From Microbulbifer yueqingensis (GTDB lineage Bacteria > Pseudomonadota > Gammaproteobacteria > Pseudomonadales > Cellvibrionaceae), in contig NZ_FNFH01000001.1 in NCBI RefSeq assembly GCF_900100355.1, positions 324,963 to 388,962 of the forward strand: a stretch of 64,000 nt of DNA, given 5' to 3'. Positions 52,765 to 63,421 of this stretch are shown in pieces; position 1 is the first letter of the stretch, and every line of letters begins with the position of its first letter. The notes under the pieces were generated by a model, which did not search any database, had not been told where the DNA came from, and saw only the letters and a program-made list of their open reading frames with translations. The position numbers and the translations under genes were made by a program.

Positions 52765-54756
52765 TTAACCCCGCCGCACCAGCGGCCAGAACCCCCGCAG
52801 CAGGCGACGCAGCTGCTTCATGGCTGCGGGATCGTCGGCGTAGGCGGCGCGCTCGTAGGCGGTCGTGATGCTCGCCGCCATGGGCCCAAGCCGCGGGCGT
52901 TCGCGCGCCACCCGCTTGGCAAAATCCCGTGGTGCCTCGCCGCTTTCGCGCTCGATACCGGACCGTGCCAGGCGACGGCAGAAGCGTTTATACAGCCGTT
53001 CGGCCGGAGGCAGTGGGCGGCCCCGGCCGGCCAGCCACAACCAGCCCCAGATCCCAAGCAGCGCCATTGCCGCGGGCAGGCCCACCAACAGCGCCAGGCG
53101 CGGGGCGCTGATCTCGCCGAGCAGGTCGCGCAGCAGGTCCTGCTGGCGCTCGCTGTCGAAGCTGATCACGGTGCGGTACCACCGATAGTTGATCATATCC
53201 CACTGCAGTCGCAGCCGGTTGAGGAGCGGGATGCGGTGCACGGGCAGCAGCGCCTCGCGCATGAATTCGTCAGCGGCCGCCCGCTGCAGGCCATCGCGGA
53301 TACGCTCAGGGGACACCGCCCCCGTGGGATCAATGCGATGCCAGCCGCGTCCCGCGCTCCAGATTTCCGCCCAGGCATGGGCATCATACTGGCGCACCAG
53401 CAGGTACTGCTCGCCCTCCACCCACTCGCCGCCCTGGTAACCGGCCACTACCCGGGCGGGCACGCCCGCCGCCCGCATCATGAAGACATAGCTGCCGGCA
53501 AAGTGCTCACAGAAGCCGCGCCGGGTGTCGAAGAGGAAAGCGTCGACCGAGTCCCGCCCCAGCCGCGGCGGCTCGAGGGTGTAGGTGAAACTCTCATTGA
53601 AAAAGCCCAGTATCTCGGCAGAGATTTCACCGGGCGAGAGGCCCCGCTCGCGCAGGCGGGAAGCCCAGGCCCGCGCCCGCGGGTTGCCGACGGGGGGCAA
53701 TTGCAGGTTGCGCCGGCGCTCGAATTCACTGAGCGCCGGTTCGCCGGGAAGGGAGTCACGGGGCCAGGAGTGCACGTCGTAGGCCAGCCGGCTGTATACC
53801 GGTTCGGACCGCACCAGCCGGTCATCGGCGGTCTCGCCCACGCCGCCGGTCTCGGAGTGCGGGCGCGCCATGGCGAACAGCCAGCGGTTGTGGGTGGGCT
53901 CCTGGATCACCTGGTAGCGGTAGCGCGGCCCCACCTCCGGCAACGCCCGCTCGCTGTCGCGCCAGGTCACCCGGCCGCCCTCGCGGGGATCCACACCGAA
54001 GCCCTGGGTCCAGCGGCGACCGTCAAAGTCGGAATATACCAGGCCGCGCCAGTAACGCTGGTCCGGTGGCGGCACGGGGCCGTCAAAAGTAATACGCAGG
54101 GCCGGCTCGTCGGACTGGGAAAGCCGTGCAAAGTCCCCCGGCGACATGCTGTCGGAAACGCCGGTGGAGGCGGACGCGCTGTCCTGGGGCACGGCCCACA
54201 GGGGTCCGAGCCGCGGCATGACCAGGAACAGCAGCAGCATCAGCGGCACCGACTGGGCCAGCAATCGCGACGCCAGGCCCAGCGCACGGCGGGGCCGGGC
54301 ACTGGGCCCACCCGGCTGGGCCGCCAGTGCGGCTGTGACCACCAGCACCGCCAGTGTGCCGTAAACTGCATGGGGAATACCCTGCTCGAACACAAACAGG
54401 GTGGCCGCCACGAAGTAGGCCAACAACAGGCTGAGGAAGGCATCCCGCCGGGTGACCAGCTCGAGGTTCTTGAGGGTAAAGGACACCGCCAGTAGCGCCA
54501 CCATGGGTTCCAGCGCGAACCACTGCCGGTAGGACAGGACCAGCCCTGCCAGCACACCCGCCACCGCCACCAGCTTGAAAGCGCGGCCCGGCAGCGGGCG
54601 CCGGCCGCGGGACACTTCCGCCCGCCAGTAGACCGCCGCAATCCAGCCCGCCACTATCCAAAGGGGCAGGCGCGCGAAATGCGGCAGCAATACCGCCAGC
54701 TGCGCGGCAAATATCCACAGCAGGCTTTCCCGCGGCAGCAGGTCCCGGTAAGTCAT
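52765..54756 (-). CDS. tgpA: TgpA-type transmembrane transglutaminase-like protease
   Basis: 663 residues. Six or seven N-terminal helices (DUF3488) precede a periplasmic transglutaminase-like domain with catalytic Cys in RRGFCEHFAGSYVFMMRAAGVPARVV, His in DAHAWAEIW and Asp in RIDPTGAVSPERI. A further helix (LALLVGLPAAMALLGIWGWLWLAG) and a cytoplasmic DUF4129-like tail follow. The ATG at 54756 overlaps the DUF58 stop (TGATG). P. aeruginosa TgpA is essential and acts in envelope homeostasis; the same role is likely. Confidence 0.93.
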   Translation of the reverse strand: MTYRDLLPRESLLWIFAAQLAVLLPHFARLPLWIVAGWIAAVYWRAEVSRGRRPLPGRAFKLVAVAGVLAGLVLSYRQWFALEPMVALLAVSFTLKNLELVTRRDAFLSLLLAYFVAATLFVFEQGIPHAVYGTLAVLVVTAALAAQPGGPSARPRRALGLASRLLAQSVPLMLLLFLVMPRLGPLWAVPQDSASASTGVSDSMSPGDFARLSQSDEPALRITFDGPVPPPDQRYWRGLVYSDFDGRRWTQGFGVDPREGGRVTWRDSERALPEVGPRYRYQVIQEPTHNRWLFAMARPHSETGGVGETADDRLVRSEPVYSRLAYDVHSWPRDSLPGEPALSEFERRRNLQLPPVGNPRARAWASRLRERGLSPGEISAEILGFFNESFTYTLEPPRLGRDSVDAFLFDTRRGFCEHFAGSYVFMMRAAGVPARVVAGYQGGEWVEGEQYLLVRQYDAHAWAEIWSAGRGWHRIDPTGAVSPERIRDGLQRAAADEFMREALLPVHRIPLLNRLRLQWDMINYRWYRTVISFDSERQQDLLRDLLGEISAPRLALLVGLPAAMALLGIWGWLWLAGRGRPLPPAERLYKRFCRRLARSGIERESGEAPRDFAKRVARERPRLGPMAASITTAYERAAYADDPAAMKQLRRLLRGFWPLVRRG

Positions 54757-55754
54757 CACACCCCCTGGACCGGGAACAGGGCCAGCGCGGCCAGCAGCCG
54801 GTCGCGGTGGCTGGGCCCAAGGCCGGGTTCGATGGCCCTGCCCGGCAGGCGCAGGCCGTACGCCAGCTGTTGCCGGTCCGCGTCCAGCACCCACTGGCAC
54901 AGGTTGCCGAGACGGGTCTCGATATCGCGGCCAGCCAGCAGGTCCCACTCCAGCCACAGGCGGCTGTCCACGCCGCTCTCGTAATCCTTGCTGTGCAGGC
55001 CGCGGCCGGCGGCAAACTGCTTCCACGCCACCTGGCGTGGAGAGTGGCCCAGCTGGTATTGGCGCAGGCCGGCAAAATCATCGCCGCCGCGTCGCTTCTG
55101 CTCGCTCTCGCCCTCTGCCAGGGCGGCGCCCAGCGGCAGGGGGCCGGCCGGCCGGGGCTGCGGGTAAACCAGGAATTCCACGTCCAGGTCGATCCAGCTC
55201 CAGCAGCGGAACAGGCCCAGCGGGAAGCGGGTCTCTATCCGCAACCGCGGCGCGCGCACCCGCCCCCTTTCCATCACCGGTAGCGCGACCTCCACCTCGA
55301 CCGCACCTTCTCCGGGCACCTGTACTGTCACCGGGTCACCGGCCGGCCAGCCCAGCTGGATATGCTCGCCCCGTCGGTCGCGGTCCCGGGCCAGTGCCAG
55401 CCGCGCGGTGGCGAAATCACCCGCGAAGGCAGTGCCAGCCTCCAACAGCCGGATTTCTATGCCGGAAAGGTTGGCAAAGGTATGCAGCGGCAGGACCACG
55501 AACAGGCTCGCCAGCAGGAAGGCGAGCGCGAACACCAGGTTGTTTTCGTAATTCGTGCCCAGCAACCACAGCAGCACGATCACCAGGGCAAACGCGAGAC
55601 CGGCCCGGGTGGGCAGGATAAACAGCTTGCGGTGGTCCAGGGTCACGGCGCGGGCAGCGGGTGCCCGGCGGCTTAGCCAGGCGGAATGCAGGGCGCGCCA
55701 GCGCCGGCTCCAGGTGTCGCCCTTTTCGTCTCGCACGGCGTCGGGAATGGCCAT
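54756..55754 (-). CDS. DUF58 family protein
   Basis: 332 residues. Two N-terminal hydrophobic helices (AGLAFALVIVLLWLLGT and NNLVFALAFLLASLFVVLPLH) and a C-terminal vWA-like DUF58 domain including FAGLRQYQLGHSPRQVAWKQFAAGRGLHSKDYESGV. DUF58 proteins work with MoxR ATPases and TgpA in envelope assembly or maturation. It lies 4 bases after moxR and overlaps tgpA. Confidence 0.93.
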   Translation of the reverse strand: MAIPDAVRDEKGDTWSRRWRALHSAWLSRRAPAARAVTLDHRKLFILPTRAGLAFALVIVLLWLLGTNYENNLVFALAFLLASLFVVLPLHTFANLSGIEIRLLEAGTAFAGDFATARLALARDRDRRGEHIQLGWPAGDPVTVQVPGEGAVEVEVALPVMERGRVRAPRLRIETRFPLGLFRCWSWIDLDVEFLVYPQPRPAGPLPLGAALAEGESEQKRRGGDDFAGLRQYQLGHSPRQVAWKQFAAGRGLHSKDYESGVDSRLWLEWDLLAGRDIETRLGNLCQWVLDADRQQLAYGLRLPGRAIEPGLGPSHRDRLLAALALFPVQGV

Positions 55755-55758
55755 AGGT

Positions 55759-56670
55759 TCAGGCCGCGATCACGTCGACCTGGCGCAGGAGGCGCTCCAC
55801 CAGCTGGGCACCGTCGCCGCTGTCGCTGTGGAGCCGGTGGCCGGCCACCGCCGGCAACACCGCCTGTATGTCCTCCGGCAGGACGTGGCCGCGGCCGTGG
55901 ATCAGGGCCCATGCCCGTGCCGCGTGCAGCAGCGCCAGGGCGCCGCGCGGCGACAGGCCAACCGGGCATTCCGGGCTCTGCCGGGTGTGCTGGACCAGTC
56001 GCTCCAGGTAGTCCAGCAGGCTGTCGGATGCCTTCACCTGGCCCACCAGCTGCTGCAGGCCCGCCAATCCGGCCCGGTCCACCCGGGGGCGCAGTTGCCG
56101 CAACTGCTGGCGCGGGTCCACACCCTGGAACAGGGCGCGTTCGGCCTCGCGCGTGGGATAGCCGAGGCTGATTCGCATCAGGAAACGGTCCAGCTGCGAC
56201 TCCGGCAGGCTGAAGGTGCCGGACTGGTGCAGGGGGTTCTGGGTGGCGATGACGAAGAAGGGCTGCGGCAACGGGCGGGTCTCGCCGTCCACGCTCACCT
56301 GGCGCTCCTCCATCGCCTCGAGCAGGGCGCTCTGGGTCTTGGGCGAGGCGCGATTAATCTCATCAGCCAGCAATAGCTGGCTGAAGACCGGGCCCTCGTG
56401 AAAGCGGAACTGTCCACTGTCGCGCTCGAAAATCGATACGCCGACAATATCAGCCGGCAGCATATCGCTGGTGAACTGGACCCGCTTGTAGGACAGGCCC
56501 AGCACCTGTGCCAGCGCGTGCGCCAGGGTGGTCTTGCCCATGCCGGGCAGGTCCTCGATCAACAGGTGCCCGCGGGACAACAGGCAGGCCAGGGCCAGTT
56601 TGACCTGGTGTTCCTTGCCCAGTAAAACCTTGCCGACATCGGCGACCAGGGTGGAAATAATCTTTTGCAC
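55759..56670 (-). CDS. MoxR-family AAA+ ATPase
   Basis: 303 residues with GTG start. Walker A GMGKTTLAHALAQVLG, Walker B LLADEINRASPKTQSALLEAMEERQV, sensor-type ATQNPLHQSGTFSLPESQLDRFLMR and a C-terminal AAA lid. A MoxR chaperone that acts with DUF58 and TgpA proteins. First gene of the three-gene operon moxR-DUF58-tgpA, with a 240-base control region upstream. Confidence 0.95.
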   Translation of the reverse strand: MQKIISTLVADVGKVLLGKEHQVKLALACLLSRGHLLIEDLPGMGKTTLAHALAQVLGLSYKRVQFTSDMLPADIVGVSIFERDSGQFRFHEGPVFSQLLLADEINRASPKTQSALLEAMEERQVSVDGETRPLPQPFFVIATQNPLHQSGTFSLPESQLDRFLMRISLGYPTREAERALFQGVDPRQQLRQLRPRVDRAGLAGLQQLVGQVKASDSLLDYLERLVQHTRQSPECPVGLSPRGALALLHAARAWALIHGRGHVLPEDIQAVLPAVAGHRLHSDSGDGAQLVERLLRQVDVIAA

Positions 56671-56910
56671 GGCTAATCCATTACTGCTCGGTTTTTCTTG
56701 CTTCCGCTTACCCGGTTATCGGCCTCAGTCGCGGGACTGGCCGATGCGGCCGCGGGTTTGCCCCCGTAAGGCGCGCAAATACGCTTTCGCTGCGCCCTTG
56801 CCGCCGGATACGGATAAAACGGCTGTACCAGTTTCTAATCATAGGTCGCCCGACCGGGGACTCCGCGCCAGACGTCACAAATCGCGCCAGCCCTGCCCCC
56901 TGGGGCCGGC

Positions 56911-58095
56911 TCAGTCGAGCGCTGCCAGGCCGCGGGCCAGGTCGCGCTGCAGGTCCTCGACGTTTTCCAGCCCAACGGACACGCGGATGAGGTTCTCGGT
57001 GATACCGGCGCGGGCCTTGTCTTCCTCGCTCAGCCGGCCGTGGGTGGTCGTCGCGGGATGAACAATGGTGCTCTTGGCGTCGCCCAGGTTGGCCGTGACC
57101 GAGAAGATCCGGCAGGCATCGATCACCTTCCAGGCCTCTTCGCGGCCGCCGCGCACGCGGAAGCTCAGCACCCCGCCAAAAAACTTCTGCTGGCTGGCCG
57201 CGAGGATGTGGCCGGGGTGACTGGGCAGGCCGGTGTAATTGACCTTCTCCACCGCCTCCTGCTCGTTCAGCCACCAGGCCAGCGCCAGCGCGCTGTTCGA
57301 ATGGGCCTGCATCCGCAGGCTCAGGGTCTCCAGTCCCTTCAGGAACACCCAGGCGTTGAACGGGCTCATGCTGGGACCGGCAGTGCGCAGGAACACCACC
57401 AGCTCGTCCATCACTTCCCGGCGCCCGACCGCCACACCGCCGACGCAGCGGCCCTGCCCGTCCAGGTACTTGGTGGCCGAGTGCACCACGATATCAGCGC
57501 CCAGCTCCAGTGGCCGCTGCAGCGCCGGTGTACAGAAGCAGTTATCCACCACCAGCTGCGCCCCGGCACTGTGGGCCAGGTCCGCCAGCTGGCGGATATC
57601 CGCCACCTCGCACAGGGGGTTCGACGGGGTCTCCATGAACAGCAGCCTGGTGTCACCGTCCAGGGCCTCCTGCCACGCCTGCACATCCGTGAGGTCCACG
57701 AAGGCCACGCGCACGCCGAACTTCTCCATGTAGCGGGTAAACAGCGCCGTGGTGGTGCCGAACACGCTGCGCGAGCAGATCACCTTGTCGCCGCTTTTCA
57801 GCAGCGCCATGCACAGGCTGAGGATGGCCGCCATGCCACTGGAAGTGGCTACGGCCGCCTCGCCACCCTCGAGCGCGGCAATACGCTCTTCAAAGTTTCG
57901 TACGGTGGGATTGGTATAGCGCGAATAGACGTTGCCCGGGGACTCACCGGAAAAGCGCGCGGCGGCCTCGGCAGCCGAGGGAAACACATAACTGGAAGTG
58001 AGGAACAGGGCCTCGGAGTGCTCCCCTTCCGGCGAGCGTACCTGCCCGGCCCGCACCGCCAGGGTCTCCAGAGAGTAATCGTCGTCTTCGAACAT
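56911..58095 (-). CDS. metZ: O-succinylhomoserine sulfhydrylase
   Basis: 394-residue Cys/Met-metabolism PLP enzyme that makes homocysteine from O-succinylhomoserine and sulfide. The PLP Lys is in HSATKYLDGQGRCVGG; other marks are SSGMAAILSLCMALLKSGD, METPSNPLCEV and VVDNCFCTPALQRPLE. Gene position right after purF, as in Pseudomonas, supports MetZ over MetB or MetC. It lies 150 bases past the purF stop; a short GC hairpin (58215-58231) lies in the gap. Confidence 0.95.
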   Translation of the reverse strand: MFEDDDYSLETLAVRAGQVRSPEGEHSEALFLTSSYVFPSAAEAAARFSGESPGNVYSRYTNPTVRNFEERIAALEGGEAAVATSSGMAAILSLCMALLKSGDKVICSRSVFGTTTALFTRYMEKFGVRVAFVDLTDVQAWQEALDGDTRLLFMETPSNPLCEVADIRQLADLAHSAGAQLVVDNCFCTPALQRPLELGADIVVHSATKYLDGQGRCVGGVAVGRREVMDELVVFLRTAGPSMSPFNAWVFLKGLETLSLRMQAHSNSALALAWWLNEQEAVEKVNYTGLPSHPGHILAASQQKFFGGVLSFRVRGGREEAWKVIDACRIFSVTANLGDAKSTIVHPATTTHGRLSEEDKARAGITENLIRVSVGLENVEDLQRDLARGLAALD

Positions 58096-58245
58096 AAACC
58101 GTCCCGGGTACTGATGAGGCTTGAACGGTGAATGATGAACGATGGCGACAGATTAATAAACTGCCTGGTCGCTCTCTGTGCGTGCAGTTGGCAGCAAGGG
58201 GGAAGTGATGGCGGGCGGGCACAGGGCCCGCCGCCGGCAGGAGGG

Positions 58246-59733
58246 TCAGAGAGAGGTCTCGTTGCCCTTCTCGTTCTTGGCCTCGTCATTGCGGGAGGCG
58301 TGCAGCTGCTCGAGGTACTCGTCGTCCACATCACCGGTGATGTAGTTGCCGTCGAACACCGAACAGTCGAACTGGTCGATCTTCTCGTTGCCCTCCGCCG
58401 AGCACTCGACCAGGTCCTCGAGATCCTGGTAGATCAGCCAGTCAGCGCCGATCTCCTCGCAGATCTCCTCGGTGGTGCGGCCGTGGGCAACCAGTTCCTG
58501 CGCCGATGGCATGTCGATGCCGTAGACATTCGGGTATTTCACCGCGGGCGCAGCGGAGGCGAAGTACACCTTGGCCGCCCCGGCCTCACGGGCCATCTGG
58601 ATGATCTGCTTGCAGGTGGTGCCGCGCACGATGGAATCATCCACCAGCAGCACGTTCTTGCCGCGGAACTCAAGCTCGATGGCGTTGAGCTTCTGGCGCA
58701 CGGACTTCTTGCGCTGCTTCTGTCCCGGCATGATGAAGGTGCGGCCTATGTAGCGGTTCTTCACCATGCCCTCGCGGAATTTCACCCCCAGGTTGTGGGC
58801 CACCGTCTGTCCGGCGGTGCGGGCGGAATCCGGGATGGGAATCACCACGTCGATGTCGTGGTCGGGTCGCTCGCGCAGGATCTTCGCTGCCAGGTGCTCG
58901 CCCTGGCGCAGGCGCGCCTTGTGCACCGATACGCCGTCCATGATGGAATCCGGGCGGGCAAAGTAGACGTGCTCGAAGATACACGGGTTGAGTGAGGTGT
59001 CCTCGGCACAGATCTCCGAATGCACGGTGCCGTCCAGTTCGATGTAAATGGCCTCACCCGGCGCGACGTCCCGCACCAGGGTGTAGCCCAGCACGTCCAG
59101 CGCCACAGACTCGGAGGCCACCATGTACTCGGTGCCCTTGTCGGTCTCACGCTTGCCGTAGACCAGCGGGCGGATACCGTGCGGGTCGCGGAAGGCGACG
59201 ATGCCGTAACCCACGATCAGGGCCACGCAGGCGTACCCACCGCGCACGCGCTTGTGCACCGCCTTCATGGCCGTGAAGATGTCCTCGGCCTTGGGCTGCA
59301 GCTTGTGCTGCTTGTGCAGCTCGTGGGCGAAAACGTTCAGCAGTACTTCGGAATCGGAATCGGTATTGATATGGCGCAGGTCCTGGAGGTAGATCTCCTC
59401 CACCACCTCACGCACGTTGGTCAGGTTGCCATTGTGGGCCATGGCGATCCCGTAGGGGGAATTCACGTAGAAGGGCTGGGCCAGCGCCGGGCCGGAGCTG
59501 CCGGCGGTGGGGTAGCGCACGTGGCCGATACCGAAATTGCCGGCCAGCCGCTGCATGTGCCGCGCGCGGAACACGTCCCGCACCAGGCCGTTGGCCTTCT
59601 GCTGGTTCAGGCGGTCCCGGTCGCAGGTTACGATGCCGGCGGCGTCCTGGCCGCGGTGCTGCAACAGCGTGAGAGCATCGTACAACTGCAGGTTGACGTC
59701 ACTCTTACCGACGATACCGACAATACCACACAT
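58246..59733 (-). CDS. purF: Amidophosphoribosyltransferase
   Basis: 495 residues. Catalyses the first committed step of purine synthesis (PRPP + glutamine to phosphoribosylamine). The start ATG at 59733 is followed at once by the nucleophile Cys2 of MCGIVGIVG; an open frame upstream does not belong to it. Class-II glutaminase motifs ([33 protein letters not shown]) and the PRPP site ([13 protein letters not shown]) are intact. It follows cvpA by 43 bases. Confidence 0.98.
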   Translation of the reverse strand: MCGIVGIVGKSDVNLQLYDALTLLQHRGQDAAGIVTCDRDRLNQQKANGLVRDVFRARHMQRLAGNFGIGHVRYPTAGSSGPALAQPFYVNSPYGIAMAHNGNLTNVREVVEEIYLQDLRHINTDSDSEVLLNVFAHELHKQHKLQPKAEDIFTAMKAVHKRVRGGYACVALIVGYGIVAFRDPHGIRPLVYGKRETDKGTEYMVASESVALDVLGYTLVRDVAPGEAIYIELDGTVHSEICAEDTSLNPCIFEHVYFARPDSIMDGVSVHKARLRQGEHLAAKILRERPDHDIDVVIPIPDSARTAGQTVAHNLGVKFREGMVKNRYIGRTFIMPGQKQRKKSVRQKLNAIELEFRGKNVLLVDDSIVRGTTCKQIIQMAREAGAAKVYFASAAPAVKYPNVYGIDMPSAQELVAHGRTTEEICEEIGADWLIYQDLEDLVECSAEGNEKIDQFDCSVFDGNYITGDVDDEYLEQLHASRNDEAKNEKGNETSL

Positions 59734-59776
59734 AGTTTTAGCCCTACTGGTCGAAAGGGGCGGACGCTCCGCCCGG

Positions 59777-60271
59777 TTAAAACAAGTCTGCGAAGAATTT
59801 CTGGATTCCTTCGGCCGCTTCCCGCGCATGGTCCTCGAAGGCAAGGAAATGGGGAATCAATGCCGATTCCTGCCACCAGGGGTCCTCCTCCACCGGGATC
59901 AGTCCCGGAGCCAGGATCAGCAGCGCCAGCACGATGATGGTGCCGCGCAGCAACCCGAACACCATCCCCAGGGTACGGTCGGTACCCGACAGGCCGGTGG
60001 CCTCGACGAACGCGGACAGTGTCATATTCAGGCCGGCACCGGCCAGCAGGGTAAATATGAACAGGATGGCGAAGGCGGCGATCATCTGCAGGGAGGGAGT
60101 ATCCACCAGCCGGGACAGCAGCGGTGCGAGTTCGTCGCGGAACATCATGGCGATCACAAAGGCGGCCACCCAGGTAAGGAGAGAGAGGACTTCGCGCACG
60201 AATCCCCGGCTGAGGCCAATCAGCGTGGAAATGGCCACGATTACCAGGATGGTCCAGTCAGCCCAATTCAT
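59777..60271 (-). CDS. cvpA: CvpA family membrane protein
   Basis: 164-residue inner-membrane protein with four helices, starting [32 protein letters not shown] as in CvpA. Required for colicin V production in E. coli and linked to envelope integrity. It is regularly upstream of purF, as here. A candidate promoter lies 40-70 bases upstream. Confidence 0.95.
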   Translation of the reverse strand: MNWADWTILVIVAISTLIGLSRGFVREVLSLLTWVAAFVIAMMFRDELAPLLSRLVDTPSLQMIAAFAILFIFTLLAGAGLNMTLSAFVEATGLSGTDRTLGMVFGLLRGTIIVLALLILAPGLIPVEEDPWWQESALIPHFLAFEDHAREAAEGIQKFFADLF

Positions 60272-60310
60272 TCAACCTACCTGCCTCGGCAGCTGCCGCG
60301 AGAAGCGCGC

Positions 60311-60339
60311 ATTCTAACTTACCCGGGAGGGCGCGTGAA
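60311..60339 (-). promoter_or_regulatory. Candidate sigma-70 promoter for cvpA-purF
   Basis: On the minus strand TTCACG (60334-60339), a 17-base spacer, then TAGAAT (60311-60316) resemble -35 and -10 boxes. The start of cvpA is 40 bases downstream of the -10. The spacing is ideal, the -35 is weak. No PurR site was recognised nearby. Confidence 0.4.
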
Positions 60340-60435
60340 GCTGCGCGCAAAAATGCAGTTGGTTAGGAGCCACAACCCAATGTCTGCCCGGTTCCGCAAT
60401 CAAAATCCACCCAACCGGGACCGAACAGTCCCTCA

Positions 60436-61056
60436 TCAGGCACTGAAGCGCAGCACCAGGGTCTGCAGCTTGAGCAGCTGGTCGAGCTCGCGCTTGACCG
60501 TGCGGGCATCGGCCTTGCTGGTCTTGGGACCGACAAAGACACGGGTAAAGCGGCCCTTGTCAGTGCTCACTCCGCGGGTGAAGGCCTTGTAGCCCTTATC
60601 CAGCAGGCGGTCCCGGAGCGCCCTGGCCTGGCTCTCGCGGCTGTAAGAAGCCACCTGCACCACCCAGGCTACGGGCAGCCCTTTCGCATCGAGCACCGGC
60701 TCTCCCGCGGCGGGTGCACTGTCGGCCCCCTCCCCTTCCGGCTCCTGCGGCCCCGACCCGGGCCGGGCGGGCGCGTCGGCCGGCTCCGCGGCCAGTTCCG
60801 GCTGGAAGGTTTCATCGGGGTGCGGGGCCGGAGCCGCGTCCGCCACCGGCTCGGGCTCGGCAATGCGGATGGGCTGGATATCGGGTTCCGGGGGAATCTG
60901 GGTGGTGACGTCGATGTAGCGGGCACCCTCGCGGTCGAACAAAGACGGAAGGAATATTACCGCGAGCGCAGCCAGCACCAGCGCGCCCACGATCCGTTGC
61001 TTGAAGCCATCGTCCAGTCGCCCCCGCTTGGCCGGGGCGCGATCACGACTCGCCAT
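60436..61056 (-). CDS. dedD: DedD-like SPOR-domain cell-division protein
   Basis: 206 residues from the ATG at 61056; one at 61065 is equally possible. A short cytoplasmic start (DDGFKQRIVGALVLAALAVIFLPSLF) contains the single membrane helix, then a Pro/Ala/Glu-rich linker, and a C-terminal SPOR domain (AWVVQVASYSRESQARALRDRLLDKGYKAFTR ... RVFVGPKTSKADARTVKRELDQLLK). SPOR binds denuded glycan at the septum. It overlaps the folC end by about 14 bases, as in Pseudomonas. Confidence 0.93.
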   Translation of the reverse strand: MASRDRAPAKRGRLDDGFKQRIVGALVLAALAVIFLPSLFDREGARYIDVTTQIPPEPDIQPIRIAEPEPVADAAPAPHPDETFQPELAAEPADAPARPGSGPQEPEGEGADSAPAAGEPVLDAKGLPVAWVVQVASYSRESQARALRDRLLDKGYKAFTRGVSTDKGRFTRVFVGPKTSKADARTVKRELDQLLKLQTLVLRFSA

Positions 61057-62299
61057 CGATGTCATCTCGTACGTGTTGTAAAACTTCTGCAACGGTAAAG
61101 AAAGAACCGAAAACAAGCAACCTGTCCGCGCTGCCAGTGTCTGCGACCAGCCGGTCCAGTGCCCCGGCCACGGCCGGGCAGTCAGCCGCCACCCGCTCTG
61201 CCGTTACCCCGGCCGCCGCCAGTGCGGCCACCAGCGCCTCGCAACCCGCGGCACGCGCATTGCCCGGCAGCAGGGCCGGGCACCATTCATCGACCACCTC
61301 CGCCAACGGTGCGAACAGTCCGGCCAGGTCCTTGTCCGCCATGGCCGCGACCAGCGCGCGGGTCCGGCCGGCAACCGGGTGGTCTGCCAGCCAGCGCGCC
61401 AGGTAGGCCGCGGCGGCGGGGTTGTGTCCCACGTCCAGCAACAGCTCCCGGCCGCGCCAGTCCAGGCGCTGGCAGCGGCCCGGCAGCTGCAACCCGGCCA
61501 GCACCTCCTCGACGCCGCTGCCCGGCAGGGCATCCAGCACCAGCAGCGCGGTCAGCGCCGCGGCGATACTGGGGCGCGGTAGCGCCGTCGTCGCCGGCAG
61601 GGTTATTTCGGTCGCACCAAAGCGATAGCGATCGCCGTCGAGGGCGAATTCACTGCCGATGAAATACGCCTCGGCTCCCATACTGCCGGCGGCCGACACC
61701 ACCGACAGCGGCGGCTCCGGGTCGGCGCAGACGAAGGGTGCACCCGGGCGCAGGATGCCGGCTTTCTCGCGCCCGATCACCTCGCGGTCGTTGCCCAGCC
61801 AGGCCTCGTGATCCACCGCGACACTGGTGATCACCGCCAGGTCCGCGTCCACCAGGTTGACTGCGTCCAGCCGCCCGCCCAGCCCCACTTCCAGCAGCGC
61901 ATATTCGACACCGGCGCGCCGGAATAGCCACAACGCCGCCAGTGTGGTGAATTCGAAATAGGTCAGGCTGGTATCGCCGCGCGCGGCCTCCACCGCCTCG
62001 AAGGCGGCGACCAGGTCGGCATCGCTCACCTCGCGCCCGCCGATGCGCACCCGCTCATTGAACCGCAGCAGGTGCGGCGAGCTGTAGGCTCCGGTGCTGT
62101 GGCCACCGGCCAGTAACAGCGCCTCGAGGGTGGCGACGCAAGAGCCCTTGCCGTTGGTGCCGGCCACCGTGATCACCCGCGGTGCCGGCCGCTCCACGCC
62201 CAGGGTGCTCGCCACGGTGGCCACGCGGGTCAGGCCCAGTTCGATTTCCGTCGGGTGCAGCCGTTCCAGCCGCTCCAGCCAGAGTTGCAATTCGGTCAT
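61043..62299 (-). CDS. folC: Bifunctional dihydrofolate/folylpolyglutamate synthase
   Basis: 418-residue Mur-ligase-like enzyme that joins glutamate to dihydropteroate and folates. ATP site is VAGTNGKGSCVATLEALL; other features are GAYSSPHLLRFNERVRI, EVGLGGRLDAVNLVDADLAVITSVAVDHEAWLGN and the C-terminal LLDVGHNPAAAAYLA. It lies between accD (115 bases upstream) and dedD in the conserved cluster order. Confidence 0.97.
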   Translation of the reverse strand: MTELQLWLERLERLHPTEIELGLTRVATVASTLGVERPAPRVITVAGTNGKGSCVATLEALLLAGGHSTGAYSSPHLLRFNERVRIGGREVSDADLVAAFEAVEAARGDTSLTYFEFTTLAALWLFRRAGVEYALLEVGLGGRLDAVNLVDADLAVITSVAVDHEAWLGNDREVIGREKAGILRPGAPFVCADPEPPLSVVSAAGSMGAEAYFIGSEFALDGDRYRFGATEITLPATTALPRPSIAAALTALLVLDALPGSGVEEVLAGLQLPGRCQRLDWRGRELLLDVGHNPAAAAYLARWLADHPVAGRTRALVAAMADKDLAGLFAPLAEVVDEWCPALLPGNARAAGCEALVAALAAAGVTAERVAADCPAVAGALDRLVADTGSADRLLVFGSFFTVAEVLQHVRDDIDGES

Positions 62300-62414
62300 G
62301 GATTACCCCGTGTCAGGATGGTATTTGCATCAGTATGCCGGCAGCTGGGCGCCGGTAACAGGGGAGAGATAGAGAGATCGGGGGCGCGCCGGACGGCCGC
62401 GCCCCGGGCCGGCG

Positions 62415-63269
62415 TCAGGCGCCAGACAGCTTGCCCAGCAGGCGGGCGATGGTAGTGCGCATGTCCCGGCGGGGAATGATCATGTCGATGGCACCGTGGT
62501 CGAGCAGGAATTCGCTGCGCTGGAAGCCCTTGGGCAGCTTCTGGCGGATCGTCTGCTCGATGATGGCGGGGCCGGCAAAACCGGCGCGGGCACCGGGCTC
62601 CGCCGCATTGATATCCCCCAGCAGCGCCAGGGACGCGGACACGCCCCCGTACACCGGGTCGGTCATGACCGAGATGTAGGGCACCCCGGCCATCTTCATT
62701 TTCTCGAGTACCGCGGAGGTCTTGGCCATCTGCATCAGGGAGATCAGGGCCTCCTGCATGCGGGCGCCACCGGTGGCGGAAAAGCACACCAGGGGGATTT
62801 TCTCTTCCAGCGCCAGCTGGGCGGCGCGGGTGAAGCGTTCACCCACCACGTAACCCATGGAGCCGCCGTGGAAGGCGAACTCGAAGGCCACCGCCACCAG
62901 CGGCTTGCCCTCCAGGGTGCCGCGCATGGCGATCAGGGCATCCTTCTCACCGGTGGCTTTCTGCGCCTGGCTCAGGCGGTCCTTGTACTTCTTGACGTCC
63001 TTGAACTTCAGGCGGTCCACCGGCACCACGTCGGTGGCCAGCTCTTCGCGGCCGTCCTCGTCCAGGAAGACGTCCAGCCGGCGCCGCGCGCCGATGCGCA
63101 TGTGATGGTCACACTTGGGACAGACGTCCAGGTTGCGCTCCAGCTCCGGGCGGTACAGCATGGCGTCACACTTGACGCATTTCTTCCACACCCCCTCCGG
63201 GACCTTGCTGGCGCCGGGACGGCGCTCGGTGCGAATGACCGCGGGAACGATTTTTTCTAACCAGCTCAT
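62415..63269 (-). CDS. accD: Acetyl-CoA carboxylase carboxyltransferase beta subunit
   Basis: 284 residues, part of the complex that makes malonyl-CoA. The N-terminal zinc ribbon has its four cysteines in [11 protein letters not shown] and [12 protein letters not shown] (CX2C-X15-CX2C type). The carboxyltransferase core ([60 protein letters not shown]) is complete. It works with AccA encoded elsewhere. It lies between trpA and folC. Confidence 0.98.
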   Translation of the reverse strand: MSWLEKIVPAVIRTERRPGASKVPEGVWKKCVKCDAMLYRPELERNLDVCPKCDHHMRIGARRRLDVFLDEDGREELATDVVPVDRLKFKDVKKYKDRLSQAQKATGEKDALIAMRGTLEGKPLVAVAFEFAFHGGSMGYVVGERFTRAAQLALEEKIPLVCFSATGGARMQEALISLMQMAKTSAVLEKMKMAGVPYISVMTDPVYGGVSASLALLGDINAAEPGARAGFAGPAIIEQTIRQKLPKGFQRSEFLLDHGAIDMIIPRRDMRTTIARLLGKLSGA

Positions 63270-63421
63270 CTTGTTTCCAAATCCCGATGCTTTTTCAGGG
63301 CCAAGCGCTGTCCTTGGCCGATGGCTTTGTGGGCGAGAATTAAAACACTAACACCATTTACCGGTGCGGCCAGTTCAGCCGCTGACGGCGGCTTTCTGGC
63401 CAGCCAGTCACAACTGTGAAA

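Noticed and set aside
63299..63319. 7-bp hairpin between accD and trpA as attenuator
   Set aside because: On the accD strand it is followed by CTGAAAAAG, not a T-run, and no leader peptide is visible.
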